Part shown: one piece after another, positions 36,705 to 47,966 of the stretch
How positions within the stretch are numbered: the stretch's first letter is position 1
How the letters are laid out: every line of letters starts with the position of its first letter
Assembly: GCA_015501605.1 (NCBI GenBank)
Contig: JADNRZ010000005.1
Location: 62,001-126,000, forward strand
Reading direction: 5' to 3'
DNA: 64,000 nucleotides
Source of the DNA: Panaeolus papilionaceus
Taxonomy: Eukaryota; Basidiomycota; Agaricomycetes; Agaricales
Made by a program: the position numbers and the translations under genes
The notes under the pieces: model-generated
Told to the model about the DNA's origin: nothing
Seen by the model: the letters and a program-made list of their open reading frames with translations, nothing else
The model's database searches: none

Positions 36705-38648
36705 ATGCCACCAAATCTCGTAATCACTGGAGAGGTTTCCATCAAGCCAAACCCAGCGAGATATGATCCCTTCTCCATAATGTGCGTCATTTGTGCACGA
36801 TCTATTTAGTCTCGCACTAAGGGAAGTTTTTCTGAGCAGGATCATGGGCCCAACAGGGGCAGGAAAAAGCACCGTCAGTCCTCAAGGTCAATAATCATAT
36901 CTTCATTTGACTTAGCTTCTTGATGCAGTTCATTGAGGCGCTTGCTGGCAAGAATCAATCTTTGGGCATCTCAAAGGATCAATTGGCCGGATTCACTCAA
37001 GACGTCACTGCTTATGAAGTGGTCAATGCTAAATTGCAGAATGAAGCTGGCAACAACTATCCTGTGTGGTTAATCGACACTCCAGGATTCTCCGATAGCA
37101 AGATTTCCGAATTAGAGATTATCAGGAAGGCAAAAGAATGGGTCCAGAAGAACAGGTGAATAGCACATGGGTCTAGGAATTTGGTGACCATGCTGATTGG
37201 TGATGCAATACCCTGTCTACTTCCTTTCACTCAGCAAGCGCTTTATTGAACGCATTCTCTACGTCTATCCAATAACTGACACGAGGGTCCCAGGGAGCAA
37301 GAGAAGGACCATAAAAATGCTCCAGTCACTATTTGAGATACAAAGTGGTGCTGCTCCCCATATATCCATAGTAACAACAATGTGGGACAGATTGGGCAAC
37401 ACAGACGCCATGGAGCGTGCAGAAAAACATTTTGCACAGCTCCAAGACGATGTATGGAAGGTCTGTTTGACATCTACTATTGTGTGAAATGAGCTGACTC
37501 CGTAATGGCAATAGGAGGTTGTCGGCGGTGGTGGCAACATCATGAGGTTCCACAATACTCAAGAATCTGCTCTCGACGCCCTAAAGATTTCTCTGCAGGG
37601 TCCTTCTCTCCATCCATCAGGGCTTTCAAGACCTCCGCTTCAAAACAGCAACCTTAGTACTAGGGATCCATATTTCCCATCATTGTACCAGGAGCTCCTC
37701 GACCGAATCAATACGTGTCAACAAGGGATAGAATTGCTTCAAATGGACAAAGCCCAGCTCACTATCGATCCTGACCCACAGCTTGCCGCCGTTGTTATTC
37801 CAAAACTTCAGGAGATCGAGCAGGATCTTGACAAGTTTCAGCACCAATTGTTCGAAATTGGCGCTCCACCTGCAGGGTTCGCATCCAGAGCAGCGCAAGT
37901 TGTATCTCAGTACCTACTCACTGGGCTTACAGACGATACACAGGAGGATGATGCGAAACTCAATGATGCAATCAAACAAAGACTGGAAGAATTCAAGGTA
38001 TGTTATGGTGATCGTGGTGCTGAACGTACGTCGTCCTCTCCACTCTTTTGAATAGTTTGGATAACTTGCTTTCTAGTTGTTGACTTGTGTTGGCCTGACT
38101 TGCATCCCAAACTCAAATTCATTGCCTTTGACAATTTAGTCACGCTGGTAACGACACATCAACAAGAAGATCGGTCGCACTGTCTGGACCCACTCCAACA
38201 GGTCATCACCCTGACAACTTCGACAGAACTCGAATGGAAAATCCGTTTAAGTATCCGTCGTCTCAACGAGGATAGGGAAAAACTACGATGGCAACTGGAA
38301 CATTTTATCCCTCCACCACCCGAGTTTGCCAACGTGCGAGCACAGCTCATCTACTGGTACCTACTCGCCGACCTCGATGATGCTAAATGTATTGTTCAAA
38401 TATTTCAAGATGCCTTGACCCAAATACACGGCCGATCCAACGATGTTAAAGAATGCAAAGCAATCCTCAAGGCCAAACTGGCAGAAGCCAAGGACACTCT
38501 CGCAAAGACGACTCAGGCAGTCCTTGATTTTGGGATACCCCCTGAAGGTTACGAGCAGGTCGTCGTCAATGATCGAGATGTCCCCGTCAAGGGGCGTGTG
38601 GGGCAAGTGAAGCGGATTGTCAAGAAATTGTTCCGAATGACAACCTGA
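36705..38648 (+). CDS. AIG1-like P-loop GTPase, intact copy
   Basis: Six exons, beginning 36705-36781, 36840-36873 and 36929-37155. It starts MPPNLVITGEVSIKPNPARY. The Walker A motif is IMGPTGAGKST, its last residue directly followed by an intron. The switch/Walker B motif is WLIDTPGFSDSKIS near 37070. YPITDTRVPGSKR lies near 37268, and TTMWDRLGN (near 37375) may be the G4-like base-recognition motif. A helical C-terminal half follows, with two homologous-looking segments: LIDPDPQLAAVV..IPKLQEI and LQQVITLTTSTELEW; both contain a variant of PPP.GFA/PPPEFA..AQ followed by the aromatic Y.LL. It ends KKLFRMTT. Predicted soluble; the function of these mushroom-expanded GTPases is unknown (AIG1/GIMAP relatives act in immunity in plants and animals, which should not be assumed here). 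It is the only undamaged copy of three. Confidence 0.82.
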
Positions 38649-38689
38649 GTGTCAGCTTGTCCTCTTTTGAGATGGCTGGCTATGTTTTT

Positions 38690-38990
38690 ATTTAGCTAGC
38701 ATACATTTGTGTTCGTACGTCTCGTTTCCGATTTTTTCTCTCCATGTTCGTATGATCACCCTCGTCATTTATGTTCACCCTTCCCTCGGAATCTTTCTCG
38801 TTTGAATTCATTACATACATTGATACATACCATGTTTTCCTCCTGTGTTGTTTAGCGTTGAATCGTTGTTATCAGTCATTTTTCCTCGTCCTGAGTCTGG
38901 CCATGTATGAGAGGCCATATTTAACGGGATCACATCGACGGATTCAGATCGTAAGCGCATATTTCTTTGGGTAATCCATGGAGAGCGCTA
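38690..38990. repeat. Duplicated 3' flank of the GTPase gene
   Basis: TAGCATACATTTGTGTTCGT and the following CTCGTTTCCG...ATGTTCGTATGATCACC recur at about 59395-59640 and 62815-63070 with moderate divergence. The third copy lacks the GTPase itself, so it is a border of a duplicated block. Confidence 0.7.
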
Positions 38991-39141
38991 CATCCAAAGT
39001 ATGTCGGACTCGAAGATCAATCCAAAGCTAACTTCATATTCAATATACATACACTGATTCGTTCGTTCCTAATCCAAAACCCAGTCATATACGTCCAACT
39101 AAACGAAAATCGCCAAACCTCAGCGATGACATCCCTATGCT

Positions 39142-41730
39142 TCACTGGTACGTCCACATCCATCTTCGTCTCCTTCTCCTTCTCTTCGTTTCATCCTCAC
39201 CTTCACCTCCCTCTTCCCCACTTTCCTCCACACTCCTGGCATCATCACCGCTTTCCTCTCCGCCCTCACCACTCTCGGTGCTCTTTTTGTCACTGCCCTC
39301 ATCACCACCCTCCAACTGACCAGCCGCCTCCGCCTCGTACTTGGGGAATATTTCCATCCTCTTCACATCATCAATCATCGCCAGCGCAGGTTCTTTCTTA
39401 ATCTTGCGATTAATCTCTGTTTCGAAGGGCTATAGCAAGAATGTCAGTTATCGCACTACAGAGGTGAACGAAAAAAGAAAGAAAGAAATGAAGATGTAAA
39501 ACAATGCAAACAGAATACAGGGCGAACGAAACACGCAAATAATATGCAAAATCGAAAATACACACAAAAAAAACCGCCCCTAACACTCACCGTATTATAC
39601 GTACAATGATCCAAAATATCCTTCATCGCATAACTAGGCTGCGTAAACGCCTCCGAAAAAATCTTCGTTATCGTCGGCACTGGTACATGGTAATGCGTCG
39701 AATGTGAGACGAGCTGTCGATGACTTGGGTGTTCATCGGGTTGGGTTCGGTGTCGAGGAATCGGTCTGTGGAGGGAGGTAGGGATGGGTTAGTACATGCA
39801 GGATAGGATTGAAAGAGGATATGAGAAAGCGAGATAGCAATGAAGATGGAGGAATTTGACCACGGAAGGAAGGAAGGAGTGGAGACGCACCGTTACCCCC
39901 ATCCACATCGACCCTAAGGGTCATGTACATCAACGCAAGATGTCATTTCAAGACGATATAGGTTAAATGGAATGACCATCAGAATTGCAGCAGGCGGCGC
40001 GGACGGCGGGAGTCGTGAGAGACGCTTGATGAATGAGGCGAGGAGGGCGACGGGTAGGTGGCTGTTGAGATTTGTGGTCAATTAGAGACGTAGCGTATGG
40101 GATACGTGAGGGCGGACAGGGAAAGAGAAAGAGACGTACGTTGAGCTTGAGAACAAATTAGCAAGACGGAAGAATCGCGAGAGATGCTTCAAATGGAGCA
40201 CGTCGTGATCCCAAAACGTGTATGAGTGGGTATAAAACGAAGGGTAATCACTGTCCATCCACCGTGAATCAAAATACAGGACCTTAATTGAACCGACATC
40301 ATTAATGTCCATAGAGTGTGCATAGTGTAGGATGCGCCAGCCGTCTAGCTTACTGTTCGTCACCCACTCTGAAGTTCGAACGGTGGTGAGTGCGGGGATG
40401 GTCTGCCGAAGCAGCCTTCGGCACAATATTTAAGGCCCGACGGCTGACATTTCAATGCTATTTTCACTGTTGGGTAAGAATATTATAATAATCTCCCAAA
40501 CTTTTTTCCATCTCTGTGTTCCGCACGCTGAAAGATTTCCATCCAAGCTTGTAAAATAGGACTTGCACACGGAAATATCGACCGCTTTCCAATTTGGGAA
40601 GTACCTCCGGAGAGATTCCAGTCTCTTCGAGGTCATCGAGTTCGATTTTTCCGTACACACCTCACTTTCTGAATTTTTTTCCGTTTCAGTCGAGTCACTC
40701 AATTTTTTTTCCTTTCAATTCTGATTAATATATATAGATTTTTTCTTTACATTACCTAAATAATAAAAGTGCGGACGGCTTGCCATAGAGGGTGGCAATT
40801 GTGTGATTGAGTGAGTGGGCGAGGTTGAGCTACATCCAAGCCACGTCGGCGAGGTAAGGATATGAATTGTATGGGTGGTTGGATAAGGGGTTCCTGTCGA
40901 GTATTGATTGGGAATTGGAGGGTAAACTGAGATATAATTGGAGAGAACAAACGCGGACCCTCGTAGGAAGAACCATCTACTGTCGTGATGCACAAAGAAC
41001 CACCTCTGGTAAAACAGATCCAGCACGCCTCAGTCATTTCATCCATAGGCCACTTTCTTCGACAATTTTCGCTCAGAGCGAGGACATAGAAGAGAGACGA
41101 GACGGTTTTGCGGAAATGCTATACATAGAAAACCAGTTGTGGCTTAGAAGTATTGGCAGATTTAGAAGAAGCCGGGAGGTGCTTGAGTAACGAGAATAGG
41201 ATCTGCAATGCTGAAGTCTATTTACAATAATAAATTTCATCAGTACCTTAGAGAACGATAGAAACACACACCCTCAAAAACTTTTCTTCGCCATTCAACA
41301 ACTCCCATCACCGACAGGAGATCGGTGAGTAGGTTCAAAGACCCATTTTTTGAGACGGCTTGTGTGGAATTTTCCTCTATTGATTTGAGGTTTCCAGTAA
41401 AGTCGGCTTCTTTGGCAAATGTACGCTTTTTTGTTGCTCGTAGAGAGGGGGGGTGAGGGAGACGTTGTACAATTGAGAGTTGACGCTGGTTGAGTGGGAT
41501 CAAAGACACATTTTTCACACGGCTAGCCTCTCATGATCTGGGCGTTTGGGAGAAGTCGGTTTCCTTGAGGAGTTTCAGGCTTTTTGATGCGAGAAAAGAA
41601 GGAGGAAGGGATTGTGTGATTGAGGGAGTGAGCAAGGACGTCTAAACATTGTCAAAATATGGCTGACTTGATCAATTTGGTCGTGATGGGTTGGGGCGTC
41701 TCACTCAGGGGCATTAGGTCCAGGATTCTG
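39142..41730 (-). pseudogene. NOC4: NOC4 pseudogene, copy 1 (nearly full length, decayed)
   Basis: NOC4 (Utp19, CBF/Mak21 family) is an essential nucleolar factor for 40S ribosome assembly. On the minus strand the order is correct but broken. N-terminal SLNLLTDLLSV lies near 41320. LDLFYQRWFFVHHDSRWFFL lies near 41015. DYPSFYTHSYTFWDHDVLHL and KHLSRFFRLANLF lie near 40240-40150. DTEPNPMNTQVIDSSS with YHVP lies near 39750-39690. ITKIFSEAFTQPSYAMKDIL lies near 39660, and FETEINRKIKKEPALAM near 39420. The C-terminus is acidic and then Arg-rich. Frames change between pieces, and the middle (the expected VMDWI...LLALNALF block) is replaced by unrelated AT-rich DNA at about 40430-40740. Introns are retained, so this is a DNA-level duplicate, not a retrocopy. 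Confidence 0.78.
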
Positions 41731-41965
41731 TATTGATGTATTGACAAACGGATAAATCTGCGGAAATTGTGTATGTAGCATAGTCGACCGTATCCATCTG
41801 TACCCAATAATTTATGGAACCAACTGTGATGACTCCTGTTCCAGCCGTTGATGAGCCAAGCATCGCCACCCCCCTATTTTTCAATTTCTCTCTAGTTTTC
41901 CGTATATTTCTACCACATCAGCGGTTCGTTCACGCGCTGCGCGCTGTTGGTTCTTATATATTTCT
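41640..41965. repeat. NOC4 5' flank duplicate, partner at 53605-53930
   Basis: About 320 bases shared with 53605-53930, including TTGGTCGTGATGGGTTGGGG, CCAATAATTTATGGAA, AGCCAAGCATCGCC and GTTCACGCGCTGCGCGCT. It covers the 5' end and upstream flank of NOC4 copies 1 and 2. The following DNA (CCCCCTCGTATTTCGCGTTT near 41998) also recurs at 54013 and, more weakly, at 54415. Confidence 0.8.
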
Positions 41966-42129
41966 ATAGTTTACACTGAACTTGTACAGGCTCTCTTTCC
42001 CCCTCGTATTTCGCGTTTCGTGTTCGTAATTTTGTCCTCTGTTATCGACTGACTAATGCAGTGGTCCTGGCTGCAATCATCCAATTTTTTATGACATCGG
42101 TAAAATAAGTTAGAGTGAGAGAAGATACT

Positions 42130-42720
42130 ATCAGCGTCATGTGCTCCTCCTCGTGGCACCGCACGTCCCAGAAACCCGTTCTTCCACTATTCTTGGGGTT
42201 GAAACTGACGATCATCAAGCAACCCATCGTTACAGCAGCATATTTTTTCTCGATATAATTTAGTTATCATTATGCGACAGTCAGCACAATTCACAATCAT
42301 TGAAGAGGTTTAGATCAAGCCATGCAGCCCAGGCAGCCTAGCATGTCCAAGATATCATCCTATCAGCATAATATGCGTCAATCGTGCGCAATCTATTTAC
42401 TCTCGCACTAAGGGAAGTTTTTCTGAGCAGGATCATGGGCCCAACGGGGTCAGGAAAGAGCACCGTCAGTCATCAAAATCAACAATCATATCTTCGTATC
42501 ACTTAGCTTCTTGATGCAGTTCATTGAAGCGCTCGCGGGCAAGAATCAATCTTTGGGCATCTCAAAGGATCAACTAGCTGGATTCACTCAAGAAGCCATT
42601 GACACTGGTTATGAAATGGTCAATACCGAAATACAGCATCTATCTGGCGAAAACAGTTTGGGAGTCACCAAAAGTTATCGGATATTAGAGGTTATCGGTT
42701 ATGACAGCTATCGGTTATGA
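42130..42720 (+). pseudogene. AIG1-like GTPase, truncated copy 2
   Basis: It aligns with 36560-37060 of the intact copy. The start region is degraded (ATCATTGAAGAGGTTTAGAT carries a TAG where the intact gene has TCC). IMGPTGSGKST (42434-42466) and the exon FIEALAGKNQSLGISKDQLA are preserved, then FTQEAIDTGYEMVNTEI. All similarity ends near 42660, before the DTPG motif. It is a 5' fragment with no active GTPase possible. Confidence 0.85.
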
Positions 42721-42963
42721 CAGAGTCGACTATACCTGATTGAGTGGTTATGGCTCTCAAGCGCGGCTAATTGTTCGATATCCGAGGGTAACAGTGGTTT
42801 TGATGTATTTAATTCTCATGGAACAAGTATAGACACAGCCGATATTTTACTTAAAGAACCTCGAACGCGGTCAAGCGACATCAAATTTCTTTCTTTCTTC
42901 CTCGCAGTCATCCATAGCCCTTACCACAACGTCTCTCCCTCCCATATAAAAACCGATTCAGCC

Positions 42964-43626
42964 ATGCCCTCCCTCGAAGACCTCAGCATCACAACTCGCT
43001 CACTCACTGCCGCTGATCTCCCCCAACTGGGCGCCTTCCTAGCCGATATATTCACGCGCAAGGAACCCGTTATGTCATTCCGAAAAATCTCTATCGACGC
43101 CTACAACACCTTCATGGACGAGTTTGCGCATAACTTCGACTACGAGCTGTCCACTCTTGCATGTCTACCCTCTGGTCAAATCGTTGGGTCATTCCTAGCT
43201 TGCCCCTTCGACGCGTCGTTTGATGTGACCAAAATCGATGCGAGTTTCCTCGAATCGTTGGGATTGGCTTTGACGCTTATAGAAGGATTCACCAACAATG
43301 TTTTGGAAAAGCGCAATAGCGAGCGCTCTGAAGGACAGAAGCTCAGGGTTCTGAATTTGGTATCGGGTGCAACGGCGGATGCGTACGAGAATTTGGGCAT
43401 AAGTAAGCGGTTACGCAGCGAAACGCTGGACAAGGCAAGGAGATCTGGAAGGTGGGACATGGCTGCTGTAGAGTGTAGCAATGGAAAAACCCAGCATCTT
43501 ATGAGAGATGTATATGGATTCGAGGTTGCGAAGGAGGTGAGGTATGAGGACTATGAGGAAGACGGAAAGCGACCTTTCGCAGGTTTAGAAGGGTCAACTA
43601 TGATCTTGTACAAGGATTTAAAATAG
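42964..43626 (+). CDS. GNAT-like N-acetyltransferase
   Basis: Intronless, 220 residues, starting MPSLEDLSITTRSLTAADLP. The start has the beta-strand then helix (LPQLGAFLADIFTRKEP) typical of GNAT folds. QIVGSFLACPFD is the beta4 strand. LRVLNLVSGATADAYENLGI leads into the cofactor region, and KRLRSETLDKARRSGRWDMA and CSNGKTQHLMRDVYGFEVAKE are the usual C-terminal GNAT pattern, where a neighbour residue precedes YGF. The acetyl-CoA loop (Q/R-x-x-G-x-G/A) is weak here: NLGISKRLRS stands in its place. The substrate is unknown. TATAAAA at 42946-42952 lies 12 bases before the ATG, unusually close for a promoter element. It is flanked on the left by the GTPase fragment. Confidence 0.72.
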   Translation: MPSLEDLSITTRSLTAADLPQLGAFLADIFTRKEPVMSFRKISIDAYNTFMDEFAHNFDYELSTLACLPSGQIVGSFLACPFDASFDVTKIDASFLESLGLALTLIEGFTNNVLEKRNSERSEGQKLRVLNLVSGATADAYENLGISKRLRSETLDKARRSGRWDMAAVECSNGKTQHLMRDVYGFEVAKEVRYEDYEEDGKRPFAGLEGSTMILYKDLK

Positions 43627-43983
43627 TTCTTCTGTAAAGAGAGCTACTTAGACCAGGGGCTTGTGCTTTTAATTATTTATCGGTGTACCTGAGGGAAAAC
43701 GACAAAGATGGAGAGTGGAGACAGGAGAACTGGTCCTATTTTTAGCAACCAGCGACTGTATCTCACCTCCACGTGAGTTCAACCACGTTGAACACAACTC
43801 TCATCACGCATAATCTGTATTCGGATTTGACATTTGAAGGGGTGAGTCGCAACCGCCATATGGCATTTATTGATGTTAGACTTCAGAAATGACTCAAAAC
43901 TGGCCGAGCCGATGAGCAGTCGCAGAGGAGAGGTTTGGTTGTGAGCAACTTGTTTTCATCCGTTACACCAACATCGCTGGACC

Positions 43984-46068
43984 ATGCCTCGTAAGACTCA
44001 GCAAGACAGTAGCTCTGTCGTAGAGCGAATAGGTATGTGTCTTTTGGTTTAAGCATCAGGTATTTAGCAACATGTTAATATGATTTTAGTGTCATTTGGT
44101 TCGTGAACTGAATACTGAGGCCGGCTGAATACTAACAAGCAGTCATGATTTAGAAATATCCTCCATTGACAAGGATACGTTCCAAATGACCGTATCATCT
44201 GGTCAAAAAGGAGAACAGCTGAAGACAGCGTATATTGATCCTATGCTGCCTTCCAAGGTATGTCTTCATCATGAACTTAGGCCAAGAACGTATCTCATTC
44301 AGTTTGCCTGACGCAGTATCCTGAGTTCAACGCCATCTGTAATCAGTATATTCGCCCTGGAGGCGTACCTTCTCATGGAGAATTCACTGCGCTCGACGAC
44401 TTCCAGGCACGATGGAACGAAGACCGTGCACAACTCCAATCCGAGGTTGACCAAATGAGCATGCAGCTTAACCTGCTCTACAACTCGCTTCTGTCCACTG
44501 TTGTTAAACTCCGTCAGACAGATGTCTACGCTAGCATGTGCCAATCTCTACGCGCTCCCATCCGTAACCTCCCGTCTGAAATCCTCGCCAATATTTTCTA
44601 CCTGTGCATCCCAGAAAACAAATCTCCCCGTGCAGATGCTGCACCACTGGATATACGCCGCGTATGCAAATTCTGGAACGACATCGTCATCAACAATGGG
44701 GCCCTTTGGAACAGGGTTCGATTTGACATCGACAGCAGGCTCACTCCCGCAATCGTGAACAGGATTAAATGCGGTATGACCATGTATCGCTCTGGGCCCA
44801 AAGCAACCATCCCCTTCAGCCTTGGGCTTTTTACCAATGCCACGTATGGTGAAAACCATCTGCACAACAAAATCATGTCCCTCATCACGCCTCACCTACC
44901 CCACTGCAAGCACTTATACCTTGGCTGCACCAACACCAACTGGTATCGTCGGTTCGGCCTCATCTCTCCTCTCAAACTCAAGGCACTGGAGTCGTTATAC
45001 ATCAACTTCAAGGAAACAAGCGGAAACTCTCATATGAAAATGACCTGCTTCATGAATTCACCCAAACTCAAATCAGTGACGTTGGTCCTGTGGAAGAGCG
45101 AGCATATCCCACAATTTGTACTTCCTTATCACCAGTTATCCAGTCTCTCTGTGTCTATCAGGATCAATCACGCCGATCACCCAACCCCGGTGTCAACATT
45201 GGAGGATTTAGTCAAGCAATGCCCAAACCTTGAGCAGCTAGAGGTCGACTTCCAGCAACATCACCCAGACAGAGCACATCCATTACACGTCGACAATGCA
45301 GCAAGTCCCCCGGAACCCAGCGCCCTGTCGTCTCTCAGAAAATTCAGACTCATCACAGATTTTGCTGGCTATCTCGTCGACTTTGTCAAGGCCTTTGAAC
45401 TTCCATCGCTCACCTCATTATCCGTCGACGCTCTTCACCCTTTCCAATTATCGCATCCTGATGGACCTCCTCTTGCCCAATTATTCCAGCCACAAGGAAC
45501 ACTCTCCTTCTTCTCTGGACTGGTGGAACTGGAACTACTCCACGTTTCCTTGAGTCAGAACGAGATCCAGAATTTCTTGGAGACGGCAACGCGATTGGAG
45601 AAGTTGACGATGATGAACCTCTTGCCATCCAGCCCGGGATGGGGACGGGATCAATGCCTTGTTGAAAACGACTCTTTGTTGGAGTTACTCGCCGTTCCTT
45701 CTTCACCTTCGCCTGACGGACAAGGAATGCGACCACTTGGACCAAGGCTTGCAAATCTTCACCTATTCCATGCAGCCGAGGGGGGTACAGTTACCAGTCC
45801 ACGTTTCCCCGTAGAAAAGTTGGCAGCAGTTGCGAAGACGAGGAGGACGTGGCTGGCTTTACAGTCTTGTGGGGATCTACTACCTCCTAGACTTTACATT
45901 CATATCACCTTTGAAACTGGGTGCAAGGAGATTTTGCCTGTTGTGGTGCAGTCACTGAAGGAGGAGGGGGTCTCTGTCTCTGCAGATCTGAGTAGCAAAG
46001 AGTTCCAGAAAAATATTGACAGGTCGTACCACTACGCAAACTCCATCCATCCTAGCTACCCTCTCTAG
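43984..46068 (+). CDS. F-box protein
   Basis: Exons 43984-44032, 44154-44257 and 44317-46068 encode 634 residues. Intron 1 has a perfect TACTAAC branch site and a TTTAG acceptor. An N-terminal coiled-coil-like segment (WNEDRAQLQSEVDQMSMQLN) precedes the F-box: APIRNLPSEILANIFYLCIP...LDIRRVCKFWNDIVINNGAL. This lies near 44550-44715 and is the part that binds Skp1 in SCF ubiquitin ligases. Leucine-rich-repeat-like stretches follow (LKALESLYINF, LKSVTLVLW, LEQLEVDF, LEKLTMMNLL), giving the substrate-binding surface. This is the large mushroom-expanded F-box/LRR-like type. The target is unknown. It appears intact. Confidence 0.82.
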
Positions 46069-46209
46069 TAGTTGGACTGTTTTTTTGGACTTAATATTCC
46101 CTGCTAAACATGATACACACTTTGAATAAAATTTGCGAAAGGTTTTTTTTATTTTCTGCACAACCACTCTAAACTACAAATACGAAAAAAACTACACAAC
46201 TACTTCTAT

Positions 46210-47224
46210 TTAATCGAGATCATCAAAGAGGTATTCCCGAGCAAATACGTCGTCGATGTCCTCAGTACCGTAACCACGGGCATAGTACTGCTCATCCTCG
46301 TACCCTCTCGCATTGACTTCTTCAAAGTCATTGAAATCCCGAGCTTCTAGAAGATCATCATCCAAGCTACGCTCGAACAGATCATCGTCAAAGCCCCTCT
46401 CGAAGAGCTCATCATCAAAGCCTCGCTCAAAAAGCTCATCATCGAACCCGCGCTCCAAGAGCTCATCCGTGTACTGCAGCTGAGGCTCACGAGCAAAGAA
46501 GTGCTCGTCCGAATCACCGCGCGCGTCGAGCTCGCTACCGCTGAATGCCTCGTAGGTCCGCGTGATGAGGTCTTCAATGTAGTCGCGGACTGCGACAGCA
46601 GCTTGTGCGCCATTGGTGTCAGGGAGGATTGGGGGCGCGGCGAGAACAGATGCAGGGATGGATGGGACGGGCATGCCCACAAGGGCTGTGTTGCCTCCGG
46701 CCGGGGCAGAGGGTGGTCCGGCGGGCGCTGATGGGGATGGTGAAACAGATCCTGTGGTGATGGGGGTGGTGTGGCCACGGTGCTTGTTGTTCTTGATGAT
46801 GAAGTCCCTGTAGCGAGTACTATAGAGTGGAAGGGCGAAATATCAGCATTTTGGATTGGAATTTTGGGGTGGGGACCGGGGTTGGGAATATGGCGAGCGA
46901 CAATGCAGGGATAGAGCATATGAGAACACTTACAGGAAAGTCCTAGCCAAGAACGGGAACCAGGGGAGGTCGATAACCCTCAGCTTCTCGTCAACCTGAA
47001 CCCAAATGTCTTTGTGCGCCTGAACTTCACGTCTGAACATAACATCAAATTCGCGGGCGTCCATATCCTCAATGCCACGTCTAAATTTTAATACCAATCT
47101 GATGAGTATAATCATGAAAATACGACGAGATGCAGACTCACGGCTCGGCGCCAAAGAATAGCGCAAAGGATGGGGAGGCAAGGAGAGCCATGACAAAGAG
47201 TGAGGAAATATTGAGTTTGGCCAT
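46210..47224 (-). CDS. Secreted protein with acidic ERGFDDE repeats
   Basis: Three exons. It starts MAKLNISSLFVMALLASPSF, a clear signal peptide, then ALFFGAEP. Exon 2 has REFDVMFRREVQAHKDIWVQ, then LPWFPFLARTFL. A Pro/Ser/Ala/Gly-rich linker follows (APAGPPSAPAGG). The C-terminal 110 residues hold short acidic-aromatic repeats of 9 residues: ELLERGFDD, ELFERGFDD twice, DLFERSLDD, then looser units ending in FAREYLFDDLD. Many units carry a single Arg flanked by Glu. It is predicted extracellular. The function is unknown; the repeat stretch resembles a tandem-peptide precursor or a calcium-binding acidic tail, both speculative. Splicing was deduced from GT-AG motifs (introns near 47095-47145 and 46820-46930). 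Confidence 0.72.
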
Positions 47225-47966
47225 TTTTTAGAAGAGGTGATTTAAAAATATGAAAAAGATTGTGTGTAGGGGCTTGGTTTAGAAAGCTTGACTGAACTAA
47301 GTGATTGTAGAGTAGAAAATCCGATACCGCGATCAACACTGGTATGTGAGGAGGAAGACCTTCGTTTGGATGGTAGGCAGATGTTGGGGGATGAGACCAG
47401 CTGAAGAACATCCGGCTTGGACGGTGGGTTGGTTTTATACTCTGGCTTCGGCTCGGCGAAACACTGCCCCATCAATCCATGTTTTGATGCGAGCGACAAG
47501 GGTCCCACCGCATGAGTCCGGAATTTTGCTCCTGCGTGTTGATCCCATTCTAAACGTTTGGTTGCGATATCCACAGCATACGTTGTCACGGCCAGCGGCT
47601 TACTTAACCTTAAACATTTATATGTCGATCCGTAAATCTGTGAACTTGGAGAAGGCTGCTTTTCAAACATCAAAGCGTCTAAGCCGCAGCCTGACAACAT
47701 TTTGAATCAACACTTGGCTAAACGTAGCGACCACGGTGACCGCCGATTTCACATCATTCATATCAGGGTCGAGCTGACCCGGTCACCCACCTTCGTTAGC
47801 TCCAAACAGCTTGCTTACTGGTCTTGCAGAGAAGTTGACGTGGACCTTGGGAGTGAAATAATGGAGAGGAATTTTCTTCTTCACACCTAAAAATGAGGTA
47901 CAAGCATTTAAACAAGGAGGAGTCTGGGCGAAGTGGAGGAGGGCCAGGACCATTGGCAACTGCGAA
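47225..47966. other. Intergenic region upstream of the secreted repeat protein
   Basis: It holds the promoter of the secreted repeat protein (right to left) and the 3' end of the eIF2 alpha gene. No reading frame has recognisable features. Confidence 0.5.

Noticed and set aside
39142..40430. A functional NOC4 gene
   Set aside because: Frames change between conserved pieces, and the central block is missing and replaced by unrelated DNA.
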